Assembly (NCBI RefSeq): GCF_040712315.1
Contig: NC_134023.1
Coordinates: 11,603,442-11,667,441 of the forward strand
Direction: 5' to 3'
Source: Castanea sativa
Taxonomy: Eukaryota; Streptophyta; Magnoliopsida; Fagales; Fagaceae
DNA: 64,000 bases
Position 1 is the first letter of the stretch, and the number at the start of each line of letters is the position of its first letter. This document shows positions 22,739 through 35,939 of the stretch, one piece after another. The position numbers and the translations under genes were made by a program. The notes beneath the pieces are model-generated. The model worked only from the letters and a program-made list of their open reading frames with translations, had not been told where the DNA came from and did not search any database.

Positions 22739-23495
22739 TACTATAACAAAAATGGTTTATTACAATGAAAAAAATCATTGAAATAATATCAAAATTGATG
22801 CAATAGTTTATGTGAAGTGTTGCAATAAAATCTGAGATAATAGGTTTGTACTACAAAAAATTTCGTTGCAATAAACTTTAAATATTTTAATGACAATTTT
22901 GATGTAATAATATATTTGTTGTTGCACTAAACAATTTACTACTTCAAATATCTTCTAGCAATAGGCTATTATTTTACGAATTTTATTATAATAGATTGCA
23001 AATAATTGAAAAAAATAATTTAGGACAAGTTATTGCAACGATATCTTCATTGTAATAAATAATTTTTTTCATATTTTTCATTAAAAATATATTGTAAAAT
23101 AATTGGTATTAGATTATTGTAATAATATATTCGTTGTAGCTTCATATTTATCATTACAATAGATTATAAACTAATTGATATTTAGTTATTGCAATGATAT
23201 ATTTGTTGCAATAAGTTGTTACTTAGAAGTTTTTATTGTAATAAATTGCAAAATAATTGGTATCAAGTTATTACAATGATTTCTTGAATTTAAGTTATTG
23301 CAAAAAAAATTTTAATGCAATTTAGTATTAAAGCCTCTATTGCAACCAAATATTATAAGTTATTGCAACTATTATTATTATTATTATTATTATTGCAACA
23401 ACTTTTATTATTGAAAATGTGATATTATGTTTAATACCACTATGCTACTTTGGTTGTATTAACACTTGAGGTAAGAGATTTATATTGATGTAGTG
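22739..23495. mobile_element. Non-autonomous CACTA-type (En/Spm) element
   Basis: The right end is ...ttgatgtagtg, reverse complement CACTACATCAA, the hallmark CACTA terminus. The left end is tactataacaaaaat, a one-base variant. Both sides are flanked by a 3-bp duplication AGC (22736-22738, 23496-23498), the target size of CACTA elements. The interior is full of short subterminal-type motifs in both orientations (ttgcaataa, ttattgcaa, attgtaataa), as in plant CACTA ends. There is no coding capacity in 757 bp. Confidence 0.8.
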
Positions 23496-23498
23496 AGC

Positions 23499-24860
23499 TG
23501 ATAATATTTATTGAGTACTAATGCTTTATACCTTAAGGGGGAGCTCCTGAGGGCCTTGGATTTCCTTTTCTTGTGCTTCCTTTGGGTATGGAAAAGGACC
23601 TTTTTGATTTTCATGAGCTTTATGAGCTCACTAGGGTTGGCAATTGAGTATAAAGTTTTTATATGTAAAATTGTTTTTCTTTGTTGAATTACCTGTTTAG
23701 CAATTCACCCCTCCCCCTCTCCCCCCCCCCCCCCAAAAAAAAAGCACTTGATTAGCAATTTGAATTATTTTAATTGCATATGGCTATATAGTTACATGTC
23801 CTCTCACTGAGAATTTTTTTTTAGCCTATTAATCATTTGATATAAATAATAAAAAAAATCCAGCGGGAAAGAGAGAGGGATAGAGATAAACATGAAATAA
23901 GTGTGTTTAGAATGAGACCTATATCACTAGCTTTGTTGCACTATGTACTTTGTAGATGTGTATTTTAAGTTTATATAGATTAGATTTTGAGAATCACCTA
24001 TTTTAGTCCTTCAAATTTACAGATTAAAACATATTCAAAGAATTCAAAAAACCCACTTGTACTTCACCCAAAAAAAAAAAAAATCACAATCAAATCTCAA
24101 AATATTTAAATAGTTCATTTTTATGGGATATATAAATAGTTCGAACTTGATCCTTGCATCAACCTCACATGTTCATGTAAGTAATACTACACGTGACACG
24201 TCTCATCTACTTTGACCACACGATGACAAAAGATCTGCAGTTTAGTAGTATTAGCTTCTTTTTTTTTTAATAATTTTGATAAGAGATTAGCTAATTTTCC
24301 CAACATGTAGAATTTGGGTTTGAATCCTTATCCTGACATATACCACTTACATTTATTATAAGCTCCTCATTTCATTTAGTAATAAAACAAGTTTTGACAT
24401 TTTTAATATGAATAAAAGAGTTCAAAGATCCATTTCTTTTCCTCTCCTTTTATCTCCTTCACTATGTTTTTCAAGCAGCTGAGACTCAGACTAGGATTGG
24501 CAATGGGATTATTTGTGTGGGTAGGATTAAAAGTGATTTGTGGAAAGATTTGAGATTGAGTGCAAGTGGTGGAAAGGACTGCAGCTTGGTTTGGGTTAGG
24601 GTTGGGATTCTTTGCGAAATGGGTGGCTTTAAGAGGGTTCAATATCATGAAGAAATTGACAGAAGTAGAAGAGAACAGTCATGCCTATACGATTTGCTTT
24701 TTAACCGGAAACAAAAATTCAAAATTTTCTCAAACTCGGTAGCTACAAGAAGCTCGGCAAAACCGGAGAATATAATTAGCCCAAGACAAATACCATTTCT
24801 CACGTATACTTGAAGTAAATCAATAAAACAATTAGACATGCAAATTGTTGAGTATTATAT
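23499..24860. other. Intergenic, no gene
   Basis: Contains a poly-C tract near 23720-23740 and AT-rich DNA. 24250-24390 includes gggtttgaatcct, similar to a tRNA-type B box, but no A box or target duplication was found, so a SINE is not claimed. The right part is the 3' flank of the NOC2 gene. Confidence 0.5.
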
Positions 24861-24864
24861 CGTG

Positions 24865-25797
24865 TCAATTAGCCCTCTTCCTCTTCTTTGACTTCTTTGC
24901 ACGAGATTTTACTTTTGTCTTTGATATATTTGTAGGCGGTTTTTGCTTCTTGCTTCGATGCCTTGGAGGCACTAGCTTCTCAACGTCATCCTCCCCAGCG
25001 GAGAGGGTATCACTAGCAGACTCTTCTTCATCAGAACTGAGTACCAACTCTTCTACAACATCTTCATCCACAGCTACCGTGTTGTGCTCTTCCATCTTTC
25101 TCTTCTTTTTCTTCTGCTTGATTTCTTTAGGCTTCTTGGTCCTGCGAATCAATAGTAGAATGATAAATAACAATACCACCAAAGAAAAAAAAAATGCGAG
25201 AGTCAGATGAACATACTTGGAGTCACCTCCCGGTAACCAGGAAGAATTAAAGACAGAAGCACCTTCCTCATTCCAGGCATCATCCTCTTCATCACTTTCT
25301 GATATTTTTTTCCCGAAGACAGACGAGTGCTCACCAACAAGAACACTGAAACCACATGCACATTAGAAAATTGCAACCTAAAACATGCAATCATGAATAT
25401 GATAAAGCCTACTAAACAACATAGAGATAAACCTGGATTCCGTCAACATATCGTTTCTTTGCTGTGCTCTTTGGCGTAGAGTTAAGACATACTGTGACAA
25501 AGGGCTAGCCTCTGACTTCTTTTCATCCTATGAAAACACATAATGTTTTTCAGCTTCTCTGAGGCATTAAACTTAAACAAAACAAAGCATTCAAGAAATC
25601 CAAGGCAACAAACTTATACCACAAATATCTTAATAACAGCTCAATTCATTGAATTGCAATTTTCAATCATAGAGAGCCCTTTATTAAATATTAATTAACC
25701 AGTGTGTTAAAACCCCAAAGGCAGCATTACTCAACAGTTGATGAGCTCAAAAAGCAAAAATCAAAGGCCATACACATAAAAGACCTGTGTAGTAGAT

Positions 25798-25843
<46 letters not shown>

Positions 25844-28800
25844 AACCAAACAAAAACCAACAACTTTCACTCTTGACAGTTGACTCATAAGTAACCAAAA
25901 AAAGCTTCCAACTTGTTTCTACCAATTCAAACCACATGTTAGCCAAATTAAACTAAAATGATGAAATAATAAAAGTTGCCAATATTAGAGAACTTAACAA
26001 TCTGATCAACAATGTATAAAAAAAAAATTTAAAAAAAAAATCTGATCAATTAAAGCATTGCTATTGCAACCCATCAAGATTCAGAGAAACTCATAACATA
26101 CAGTACTCAGGCTTTCCTATAAAAAAATCAAATGCAGAATGCAACATATAATCTATACGAATGATAAAATTCAGCAAAGAGAATGGGATCAGAAATTTTT
26201 GCAAACCTCAAGAAAAGACATTGCTGCAGGATCATTCGGGAGAAAAGAAATAGACATACGCCTTTCATTTGTAAACTCAGAACTAGCCTCAATCTGAGAT
26301 GTGGAAGAGCATACATTAGTTATGTGTACTACAAGCTTTGCTACTTGTAGAAGAAGAATTCATCTAAAAAGAAAACGGAGATATAACAAGAGCATAAACA
26401 TTTTTCAGCAATCCACTTTTTCAAACTCTAAAGGTCAGATGGAGCATAGGAGATCACAAGTCTGATAGATATCCATTAGTTACATGCACCACTAGCTTTG
26501 CTACATGTAGCATTGTAACAGGTAAATTCATTCGCATACAAAAAAGACAAAATAAATGAGATTAAATTTTTTTTCAAGCATTCCACTTTGACACACTATA
26601 AGATAAGGAGGAAGATATCTGTTGACCACTTTAATCAATTACCTGATTGATAAGCTGCCTCATTTCTTTCCTGAACCGCTCAACTTTGGTAGATTTACAA
26701 AAGCTACGCAACCGGACTAGTGGGATAAAAGACAGTTCAAAGAATGCAACAGAATAGCTCCATTGAGCTAAATGTTCAGCTAGCTCCACAGCCACAGAAA
26801 ATACACATGCCTCCTGAAATGCCCGTGTCTTCAGGGTTGGCTTGCTTACCTGGCATAGAAAATTTTCCAAACTCACATCAGCAATATAGCTGTAAAGCAC
26901 AACTGACACAAACAAAAATATCCACGCGTAGAAGTACCTTGAGTATAGTACGCAAATCAACAGCTTTGCCAACACCTCCAGTGGGGTGCCTATTTAGTTC
27001 TTTCATTTCCAGCATGTCCAAAAGGAGCATAGAAACAGGTATGAATGTACCGGTAGCAGCAGCAATTCGGTTAAGCATTTTAACGCACCTCAATCTAAGG
27101 GGAAAGTATCTCGCAGTTGGAACCAGACGTGCTACCCCAGAAATTATTTGGGTCAGAGGATAAGCAAGGGGACTAAAGTCAGCTTCTGAGCTGTAAGCGC
27201 ATAGAGCTCCAGTCCAAAGTTCAAGGCAGTTAATGAACTTCCACTCATATACCTTCCGGAATGCCTCCTATAGAACACAGCTAAAAATCAGAGAAGTGAA
27301 GTATTTGGAAAACACAACCAACAGTGTCTCAAGAAAGTACTAAATATGATTCAACCATTTTAAAATGGTACAGCATCAGGTAATTTTAAGGCAATGGACA
27401 AAAATTATAAGATTGCAAATTTGCAGCTTTAACACAAGATTATAATTGCAATCTCAATAGTGCCAAAAGGGAAACCTTTGAGAGAAAGTTATGGACAAAA
27501 TTTAACTCCCAGAATGACAAAAACTTTAGCACTATCATCTCTAAGTTTGATAGATAATGAGAGGTACACTATAAATGGAATCATTTAAATCTATCAGAAT
27601 ATCAGACCTACAAGATGAGATATTAAAAGAGGAACCCCTTTAAAATAATTTTTAGATGGTGACAAATAATACCTTAGTTTTTGTATTAAGTGCATCCCGT
27701 AAAATCATTGCCAATTGTCGAATGAAAACAAAGGCATGTTGATATGCAGTAGGAACATCCACACCAAAAAGTTCGATGACACAATTTCCAAGAAACTGGA
27801 GATGTTGTAATTTCACTGCATTTATAAACTGGCAGTTCAATACATAGGCTTTATATATCCCTCTAAAGCATTCATCTAAGCAATCAGATCCTAGCCGGAT
27901 ACACAAATCTCTTAAAAATAAAAATGAGACAACTGGTAGGGCACCACCACCGGTAGCCCAAAAGTGAAGTGCAACCTGAAAAAGTCAAACATAAAAATTA
28001 GTTCCATGTGTACCAATTGAAGAAAATTAAAAATAAGTAAAAGACTTGGAACTATTGAGACCACAAACTACATCAAAATAGCATGAATATGCATGTAGTT
28101 CACGTTCTGTACAGTGCCCGAAACCACAAACTGTTTCTTTTTAAATTGATAAATGATCAGTGATTTTAACAGAGAAACCATTTACAGTTGCAACCTCAAA
28201 ACACGTGGTTCAGGGCAGGGTCCAGGACCACAAACTGCACTGCATATGCATCAGATTTACAGGATAGGCAGAGACCTTAAACCACCTCTAGCAATGTGGT
28301 AAAGATGAATCATCAGGTATATATTGAATCCAAGAAATGAAGGAGAGAACCATGCATACCTTAATGTACTTCCTTAAGAGACTTGGAAAAGCAGCCAAAA
28401 ATATGGAAGAATATTTGAGCCGCCGTAAAGTAAATGATATCATTTCCGTATCAGTCATTTGGTTCAAAACATGTAGGGCATTTCCAAGATATGACTTCAC
28501 TAAGTGGTTGTAGTTCTTCCAGTGTTTTGTGTTCATGAGATCCATTATGGTCTCTTTCTTTCCACCAGAACTAGGGAGCTTCAACAATTTTCGTAGTATT
28601 GCATCCATTTCACTTAAAACAAACAACATTATCTTATTAAACACACTACTTGACATAATACTGAACTTTGTTGAAGAATCGTCCCCGCCATCATCACCAT
28701 AGTGGCAAGCAGTCCTGAATGCTCTTGTAAGTGAACGAACTGCACTAATGTTTCCTTTTTCTTGTACTGAATTACACCAAGAATCAACCATTGCAGTAGT

Positions 28801-30359
28801 TATAACATTTTTTGATGGTTTCTCTTTTTTCTCTGCAACACGATGCCTGCCAATTTCATCGTCACCTTGTAAATCTGCATCTTCCACATCAGTAGCAGCA
28901 TCTTCCACATCAGTAGTGACATCTTCCTGCACAAAAGTGCAACAGGTTTTATAAAACTCTTCTATTAAGAGCACCCATTGAAATCATGACAAAATTCAAG
29001 GTGATTTGTACACACATCAATATCCTCATCATTAAATTGTAGAAGCTCCTCGTCATGCTCTTTCAAAAACTCATAGAATTCTGGGTCCTGCAAAAAATAC
29101 TTGTTAATGACTGATTGACTTCACCACTAAAGCTGTAACAGCATTAAAACAAAAATTCCACAAGGTAATAAATTATCAAGTATCAACCAAATTCTGATTT
29201 CCCAATTGAATGAATAACCATTTTAAATACATTAACTCAGAAGCTCATATCTCTCCTAGCTACATTGTATTGAACCCTCATCCATTCGATAATCAAGCAA
29301 CCAAACCATAATGTACTTCATGGTAATGATACCCCCACTTCACTTATCAACAAATAGAAATGGAACCCCTATCTTAAAATAATAGGAAGAAAAAAAAAAT
29401 TAGAGAGTGAGTGAAATGAGTGGAAGCAAGGGTTAACGTGGTTTGGCTTGATGACCTACGTCACAATAGAAAGCCCTTACTGCAACATTTTTACTATTTT
29501 GAATTGTGTATTACAATGCAAGATCTCAATATAAGGTACATATACACACAATAGTTGACCTATAGGAGCTATTAGTTATGTGTGAAGCAAAGATAATTGA
29601 TATGTATTGATTTGGGGCATGATAAAGGGTCATAACTAAGGTACATACATGGCAAAAACGTAGAGAGCAGATACATTTAGTCATATATATAGCATGTGCA
29701 CATAGTAACACCCAGCTGCATGAATTTTCCTGGACATTCAGCAGCCATAGCAAAATTCTTTTTGACTATGTTTCATAATTAGCATACCAAAATCAAGCAT
29801 TAACGTTTGAAATATCTAATACTCTACAAGAAAATGTCAATTATCAAGATAACAAAAATATTGGTCAAAAGACATTGTTGGTCCCTAAACCTTTGCTCAT
29901 AAGTGATTTTGGCCACACTTTAAGTCCCTAACAAATTTAAAATGATCGCTTTTAGTTCCTAAAAAACTAAAAAGTGATCAATTTTGGTCCCTAACAACCT
30001 CTAGAGTGATGACTAAAACTGCTCTTGTGCTAAACTTTAAAAAGTACCAGTGCATTTAAGGCAAAAAAAAAATGTTATATATATGTATATGTATATGTAT
30101 GTGTGTGTGTGTGTGTGAGTACCTTGTCCTTAAGTCTTTCTAGTTGACTCTTATGCTCTTTGGCTTGACTCCGAGATTTGGAGGTCTTGTTGCTTTTGGT
30201 TTCTTCTTTCTCCTCTTCATCACTCATTTCATTATCCAAACTCTTCACTGAGATTAACCAAAAAAAATGCAGCATAAATCAGCATAAGCCCGGTCACTAG
30301 TGACAACTAAACAAACATGAAATAAAAATAAACAAAAAACCTCTGCCTTTTGCCCCCAT
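24865..30359 (-). CDS. NOC2: Nucleolar complex protein 2 (NOC2) homologue
   Basis: Eleven coding exons on the minus strand: 30359-30341, 30247-30123, 29087-29016, 28926-28360, 27975-27673, 27267-26938, 26849-26643, 26293-26207, 25527-25433, 25345-25217, 25141-24865. They join in frame (2,211 nt) to 736 aa, close to plant NOC2 length. The start MGAKGRVKS follows a leader exon. The N-terminus is charged. The core carries NOC2 family blocks: [17 protein letters not shown], [110 protein letters not shown]-type, [32 protein letters not shown]. The C-terminus alternates acidic and Lys-rich (nuclear/nucleolar localisation) tracts. NOC2 pairs with NOC1/MAK21 and NOC3 in pre-60S maturation and export. 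Exon 4 begins with an 18-nt acidic duplication (TDVEDA twice). No defect was seen. Confidence 0.95.
25801..25844. repeat. (CA)n(TA)n microsatellite in NOC2 intron
   Basis: About 16 CA units followed by TA units between NOC2 exons 8 and 9. Another (TA/GT)n tract lies at 30076-30118, directly against the exon 2 donor. Confidence 0.95.
29088..30122. other. NOC2 intron 2 (about 1 kb)
   Basis: No gene. 29870-30030 contains repeated variants of ttggtccctaa / agttcctaa that look like a dispersed non-coding repeat. No ends could be defined. Confidence 0.5.
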
Positions 30360-31410
30360 AGTTAACGATGGAAAGGAGTTATTCTGCAAAGGATAAAGAA
30401 AGAAATAACGGTTAGCTAAGGGTATAAAATTACATAATATGAAACTAAAAGTCACCGCTTTTTCTTTGTATACAAGCCAAAATTTTACTCAGATTATCAC
30501 ATACTGCTACAACAAAGTTTGTTAGAATCAAAAAATTTCCATAGCATAAAAAAAAAATGGATGCATATTTTGGGTCCATCAAAACGAATTCCTATGGTGA
30601 TAAAGATCTCAATAAAGGCCATATGAAGCTTCAACAGCATTGGAAACAATGAAAAATCATTGCCGCATAAATTGAGAGAGCCAAAATCTCAGTGAGACAT
30701 TGAGCCGAACAGGTGGTGGGCGCATCAGGACATGTAATTTAGTATACAGTATTATTATGACTTGTAAATTCTTAACACCACTAATCAGAAACTTTAACAA
30801 TCATTTTGCATAAATTGATATCAGTTCAATATTTTGGTTCAAGAAAAACGAATTCCTACGGTCTTATTCAAGAGAGAGGTAATCATAAGAACATGAGAGA
30901 GCGCAAAATCTCAGTGAGACATTGAGTCGAACAGGTGGTGTGCATAAATTACATGTAATTTAGTTTATAACATTATTATTGACTTCTAAACACCACTAAC
31001 TAACCAGAAAATTTTTAACAAACATTTTGCATGAAATTGATAAAAGTTAAAGAGGCAAGTGTAGAAGCAAACAGCAAAATCAATATACACACAGCGAATC
31101 GCTTTTTTTCTGAGTACGAGTCTGTACAAGTATGAACAGAGAAAAATGGGTTTTTCATAATTTATAGAAAAAGATAAGTTTCTGGAAGGCACATGAGTGC
31201 GAACGCTATGTTGAATGTGCGTCCGACACTACACTACGTAGGTACCTGTGCGGGTGAGGCGTGGGTCGGTCGGTCCTAGAAACGGCGGCAGCCGCGCGAG
31301 GAGTTAGCGACCGGACGTGCTGCAAGCTAGGAATCACCGGGCAGCTCTTTCCCTCTATAGGGATCGGAGGGAGAGAGAGATATGAAGGCGGAGGGACCTT
31401 ACGGCTGAAA
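30360..31410 (-). promoter_or_regulatory. NOC2 5'UTR intron and promoter region
   Basis: Upstream of the ATG at 30359 an acceptor (atcctttgcag) near 30386 and a strong donor (cacag|gtacct) near 31247 imply a ~860-bp 5'UTR intron. The presumed first exon and core promoter (31250-31410) are clearly richer in G/C than the flanks, typical of housekeeping plant genes. No TATA box is obvious. Confidence 0.5.
30560..31045. repeat. Tandem duplication (period about 260 bp) in NOC2 5'UTR intron
   Basis: Two copies, about 30560-30820 and 30822-31045, share aaaacgaattccta, the block aaaatctcagtgagacattg followed by a gaacaggtggtg motif, acatgtaatttagt and aacattttgcat-type ends in the same order. Confidence 0.85.
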
Positions 31411-31419
31411 GAAACTGAG

Positions 31420-32319
31420 AATTAGGGAGGGTTTTAGTCTGTTAAGTTTTTTTTTTTTTTTTTTTTTTGGTTGGGGGTCTAAAATGCAAAAATCACTTTG
31501 TTTTACCAAAATTCATTTTGGTATTCTAACTTTTCTTTTGTAGTCCTTGAACTTTCAATTTTATTTAATTAAAGTTTTCCCGTTAAATTTTGTTATCTAT
31601 ATTATTATTTAAGGTGCTTCCCATATTGGATCGGATTTTTTTTGTTCCAAAAGTCTTGAACTTAGTTGGCATTAACCTAAATCTCACAAGTGTTAACTTT
31701 GTTTTACCATTATTTTTTTAAATTATTAAATGTCAAGTTGGGTCTACAAAAAAAAAAATCAACTCAACCCACCAACTCTTGTTAACAACCTAGGTCATCA
31801 TCATCGAGTTATTATAGAGAGTCAAGGACACACATTTTACCACAATTTGTACATTTATCGATTTATAATTGTATTACATCACGTGCATATTACTTGGTGA
31901 AAATTAATTCAATCATTTTTTAACACATATGCAAGATGTGGCAAAATGCATAGCAAAGTTTGTGTTAACAGATTTTTTCTAAGTCGTTAAGTTAGGTTGG
32001 TTTCATGTGGTTAGAGAGTTGCATGCTCCTTATTTGCTAGACACAAGGTCGACTCAATAATTTTGGGGTCTATGACGAAAATTTTAAGTGGACTTTTTTA
32101 TAATTAAATATTAATTAAATGATATTTATTAAAATTTTAATTTTTTATTTAAAATCTATTTTTCTTACTTTTTGAGATGTAAAATTACTAATTAAGTTTT
32201 TGTTTTTAAGTTTCTCTAACATTTATTTTTTAATTAATAATATGACTAATTCACTTAATTTTAGTATACCTTAAACAAGATTTTATTAATTGGTATGATA
32301 TAGTAAAAGAGACTATTCA
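31420..32319. other. Intergenic, no gene
   Basis: Poly-T at 31447-31468, then AT-rich sequence without supported features up to the MULE-type element. Confidence 0.5.
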
Positions 32320-32328
32320 TGCTAATGG

Positions 32329-32976
32329 GGGGATTTTAGCCTTTTACCCATATTTTTTAAAAATATTTGGCAATATGCTCCTGTTTTAAAACTATTTAAG
32401 TCTGTGCTCTTGTTTCAAAACTTGATTGGTAGAAATTCAAGTATGGGGTGATCAAACTTTAAAAAAAAAAAAATTGCATGAAACTCGAGTTTATGGAGCT
32501 CGAGTTTTATACCTATAGTTGCGTATTATAAGACCTATAGCGACATTTTATATGGAACTCGAGCTCCCTGAACTTGAGTTCCATGCAAATTTTCTTTTTG
32601 AAGTTTGATCGTGCATAACCTATAGCTGCGTTTTATAAGACCTATAGTGGCGTTTTATATGGAACTCGAGCTCCACGAACTCGAGTTCCATGCAAATTTT
32701 TTTTTAAAGTTAGATCGTGCATAACCTATAGCTGCATTTTATAAGACCTATAGCGGCGTTTTATATGGGACTCGAGCTCATGGAGCTCGAGTTCCATGCA
32801 ATTTTTTTTTTAAAGTTTGATTGTGCATAACTCGATTTTAAATCAATCGAGTTTTACATTGAAACTCAATTTTAAGTAAATCGAGTTTTAAAACAGGGGC
32901 ACGAACTTAAATAGTTTGAAAATAATGGCATATTGTCAAATATTTTTAAAAATATGGGTAAAAAGCTAGAATCCCC
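32329..32976. mobile_element. Non-autonomous TIR-MULE (Mutator-type MITE)
   Basis: Long terminal inverted repeats (about 80 bp): left ggggattttagccttttacc continues through catattttttaaaaatattt, and the right end is its reverse complement with few changes (tttttacccatatttttaaa / ctagaatcccc). Both sides carry a 9-bp duplication TGCTAATGG (32320-32328 and 32977-32985), the target size of Mutator-like elements. The interior has no gene but about three ~105-bp tandem units. Confidence 0.88.
32505..32825. repeat. Three ~105-bp tandem units inside the MULE-type element
   Basis: Each unit contains acctatagctgcgttttataa, a second cctatagcggcgttttatat, then gaactcgagctc and gaactcgagttccatgcaa in order. 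The two ctcgag halves form a short palindrome in each unit. A partial extra unit lies at 32465-32505. Confidence 0.85.
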
Positions 32977-32989
32977 TGCTAATGGGTGG

Positions 32990-34363
32990 GTTAGTATCTT
33001 AGGGAAGTTAGTTTTAGCGTGTGGGGTCGTGGGTCATGTGGCTATGTGTGCTAGTATGTTATGGGCAGTGTGCTACTGCTATCAGCTGTGCGTGTGGTAT
33101 TTTGCAGTGTATTGTAGGGCCTTTTGTTTTTTTTTTTTTTTCCCTTTTAATTTTTGTATTTTAGGATACAATAGTGTCTTTTAAATGCATTCTATTGACC
33201 AATAAAATGGCTTAATTTTTTAATTAAAATATATAGATAAATATTACACACACATATATATTTATACAAATGGGGGCCTTACACGGTTGCATTACTTGCT
33301 TCTATGCTTCAGCCGATCCTGGCTAGACAACGAGAAAGGGATATTTCAACACTTAATATCTTTGTTTGAAATATAGGGAGATGCCAAGTATATTTTATAT
33401 CTATTTACAATTTCTTTTGAAAAAGGTGTTTTTCGAGCTAAAATTTAAGAAATCCCAGTGTACATTGCTTTATATCTCACTTAGAAAAGTCTTTCATCAT
33501 TTATTCAAAAAATATATTAATATAATTGATATAAATACATAAAAATATTTTACTTAAACTTATTGTTTTAGGCCTCAAATCTTAATTGAGCCTCCAACGG
33601 TCTTGATGAGGTCTTTTTTTTTTTTTTTTTTGTTGAGAATCCGTCTTGATGAGTTGAATCAACTTCTCTTTTTTTTTTTTTTTTTTTTTCCAGTTGAATT
33701 AATGCACATTTCTAATCCAGCCCTCTTTGTACTAACACAAAGAGTCCAATTTACTTTCTTTCTTTTTTTTTCCTTTGGGATAGGTTCTTTTCCATCAAAA
33801 AAAAAATTTTGAGGACATTTTTTAAAATAAAGTTAAAGTTAATGAAAAGAAGAAAAAAGAAAAGGAAAAGGAAAGAACTACTTCTTTCAGTTTTACTTTT
33901 TAAGATAGCTTTATCTTTTTCCCCCATTCAATGTAGCCTTTTTTTTTTTTTTTTTTTTTTGGGCGAAAGAAGATAGATTCAATGTAGCCTCAAAACAAAA
34001 GGAAATACCTACTTTTTTTTTTTATATTAACGTGGTCTCCAAAATGAATGACAACTTTTCATCACCGCATGCCCTTAGTGCGATGATCACTCCACAGGTA
34101 TAAGTGCTTGTGAGGTGTAGAGGGTAAGGACCAGAGTTCAAGTCTCCAGGAGGGAGCTTCATACACATATACACTTAGATTAGGTTCGAGTAGAAATTCT
34201 ATCTTGTATAAAAAAAAAAAAATGACAACTTTTCCTATTTAATCTATTACTTTTTTTGCTGAATTATTTAGTCTATTACTTGTTACCCAGAGACTTACCC
34301 CTACTTTAAAATTTGTTTATAAAAACATAATATTTCAATAATAGTACATCCCAACGTACAGTT

Positions 34364-34417
<54 letters not shown>

Positions 34418-35195
34418 CTATTTATATCTATTTATTTATCTAATGGTTTATCTTTTTCTTTTTTTTTATAAATGTTATGCCCTAAAATCACTTGTTATGA
34501 CTGCAGGGAAAAAACATGGATGTTTATTTAAACACATTTGTAATCAGGTGGCGATTTTTTTTTTTTGGAGAAAACAAATATTAAGTTTTTTCTATATTAT
34601 GAGTCTCTGAAAAATGATTTCATAGTTATAATTAAATTATCTTATCAATCTTTTCTAAATTTTTTGATAAACACTTCAGTGGAAAAAATAAGATTAATGG
34701 CATCAAGTTTTCAGTTTTCACATGATTTTCAGTAACTTTTTGAAGAAAGTTAGAATGATCTCCTATATAATTCAAAAAAGAACAATTTTTTATATATCTC
34801 TAACTTTCTTTTAACTAACTTGTAACCTTATGCATATACATGGATATACTTAAAAGATATATATTAAGATGCATAATATAATTTTTACATATATAATTTA
34901 AATATTATTGATAGTCATTCTTATATATTTTTTAACTCTTTTGAAAATCTTGTAAGAGTGTTATTAGGTAGAAAATGTAAATTGTTCATTTTTTAAATAT
35001 TTTTATGTTCATTAATTCTAGACTCTTTGGTTTTTGTACACAATAACTTACTTCAATGGATACTTATGGTATAGTCCCACATTTGATTCTAAAATTAATA
35101 AATAAAACTCCCTCTAAAAATAAATAATTTAGAACACATGGCCCAAAATTGGACTTCAATTGTAGAATCTAATTGGATTTTATTTAAACTTTACC

Positions 35196-35258
<63 letters not shown>

Positions 35259-35930
35259 CTTATAAATTTGAATTGTTTTTAGTTATACAAAAAAAGGCTC
35301 ATAAATATAAAATCATTCAAACCCTCTCTTCCTCTAATTTTATATATAGTGTTAGATATATGATTATGTTCTTTATGATTTATTTATATTGAATTCCTCA
35401 TTTTCAACACTAAATTAACTCATTTGGAACAAAAATTAAAATTTTTGATTAAATGGGACATATATATACATATATAAATATATATGACTAATAAACTTGA
35501 ATTGTTTTTAGTTCTATAAAAAAAAGGCTCATAAATATAAATTCATTCAAAATTTATGATTTTTATAATTTACTTATATTGGACTCATTGTTTTTTATAC
35601 TAAATTAACTCATTTGACACAAAAATTAAAAAAACTTAGAATATATGGGACACATGTTGCAAAATTAAACTCTAATTGAAATCTAATTTTTACATTGAAT
35701 TAACTTACTTAGTACAAAAATTTAAAAACTTATATTAGATGGGACACATAGCGTAAAATTAGATTCTAATTAAATTTCAGTTTAAAATCTAATTTAATTT
35801 TCTCTCCATTTTACTTATTATATATATATATATATATAAAATATAGATTTGTCAATAGTAAATGCATTATACCTATGAATTCCAAATGACTTATTAAAGA
35901 GAAAGCATGCCTGGTAGATAAAAAGTCGTG
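32990..35930. other. Intergenic, AT-rich, no gene
   Basis: Apart from the SINE at 34061, this holds many poly-T runs (33126, 33611, 33670, 33940) and (TA)n arrays at 34368-34408, 35199-35256 and 35819-35838. Around 35240-35600 a segment (gacttataaatttgaattg ... aaaaaaggctcataaatataaa) is present twice, about 240 bp apart. Confidence 0.6.
34061..34220 (+). mobile_element. tRNA-derived-type SINE with 14-bp target duplication
   Basis: A 160-bp element flanked by the exact 14-bp direct repeat aatgacaacttttc (34047-34060, 34221-34234). The body has an A-box-like tagtgcgatgatc and a B-box-like gagttcaagtctc (pol III promoter spacing is plausible), and ends in an A-rich tail (34208-34220). Non-coding; depends on LINE machinery. 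The exact duplication suggests a fairly young insertion. Confidence 0.88.
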
Positions 35931-35939
35931 TCTTTATTA

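Noticed and set aside
24250..24390. tRNA gene or SINE from gggtttgaatcct
   Set aside because: No cloverleaf can be drawn by eye and no flanking duplication is present.
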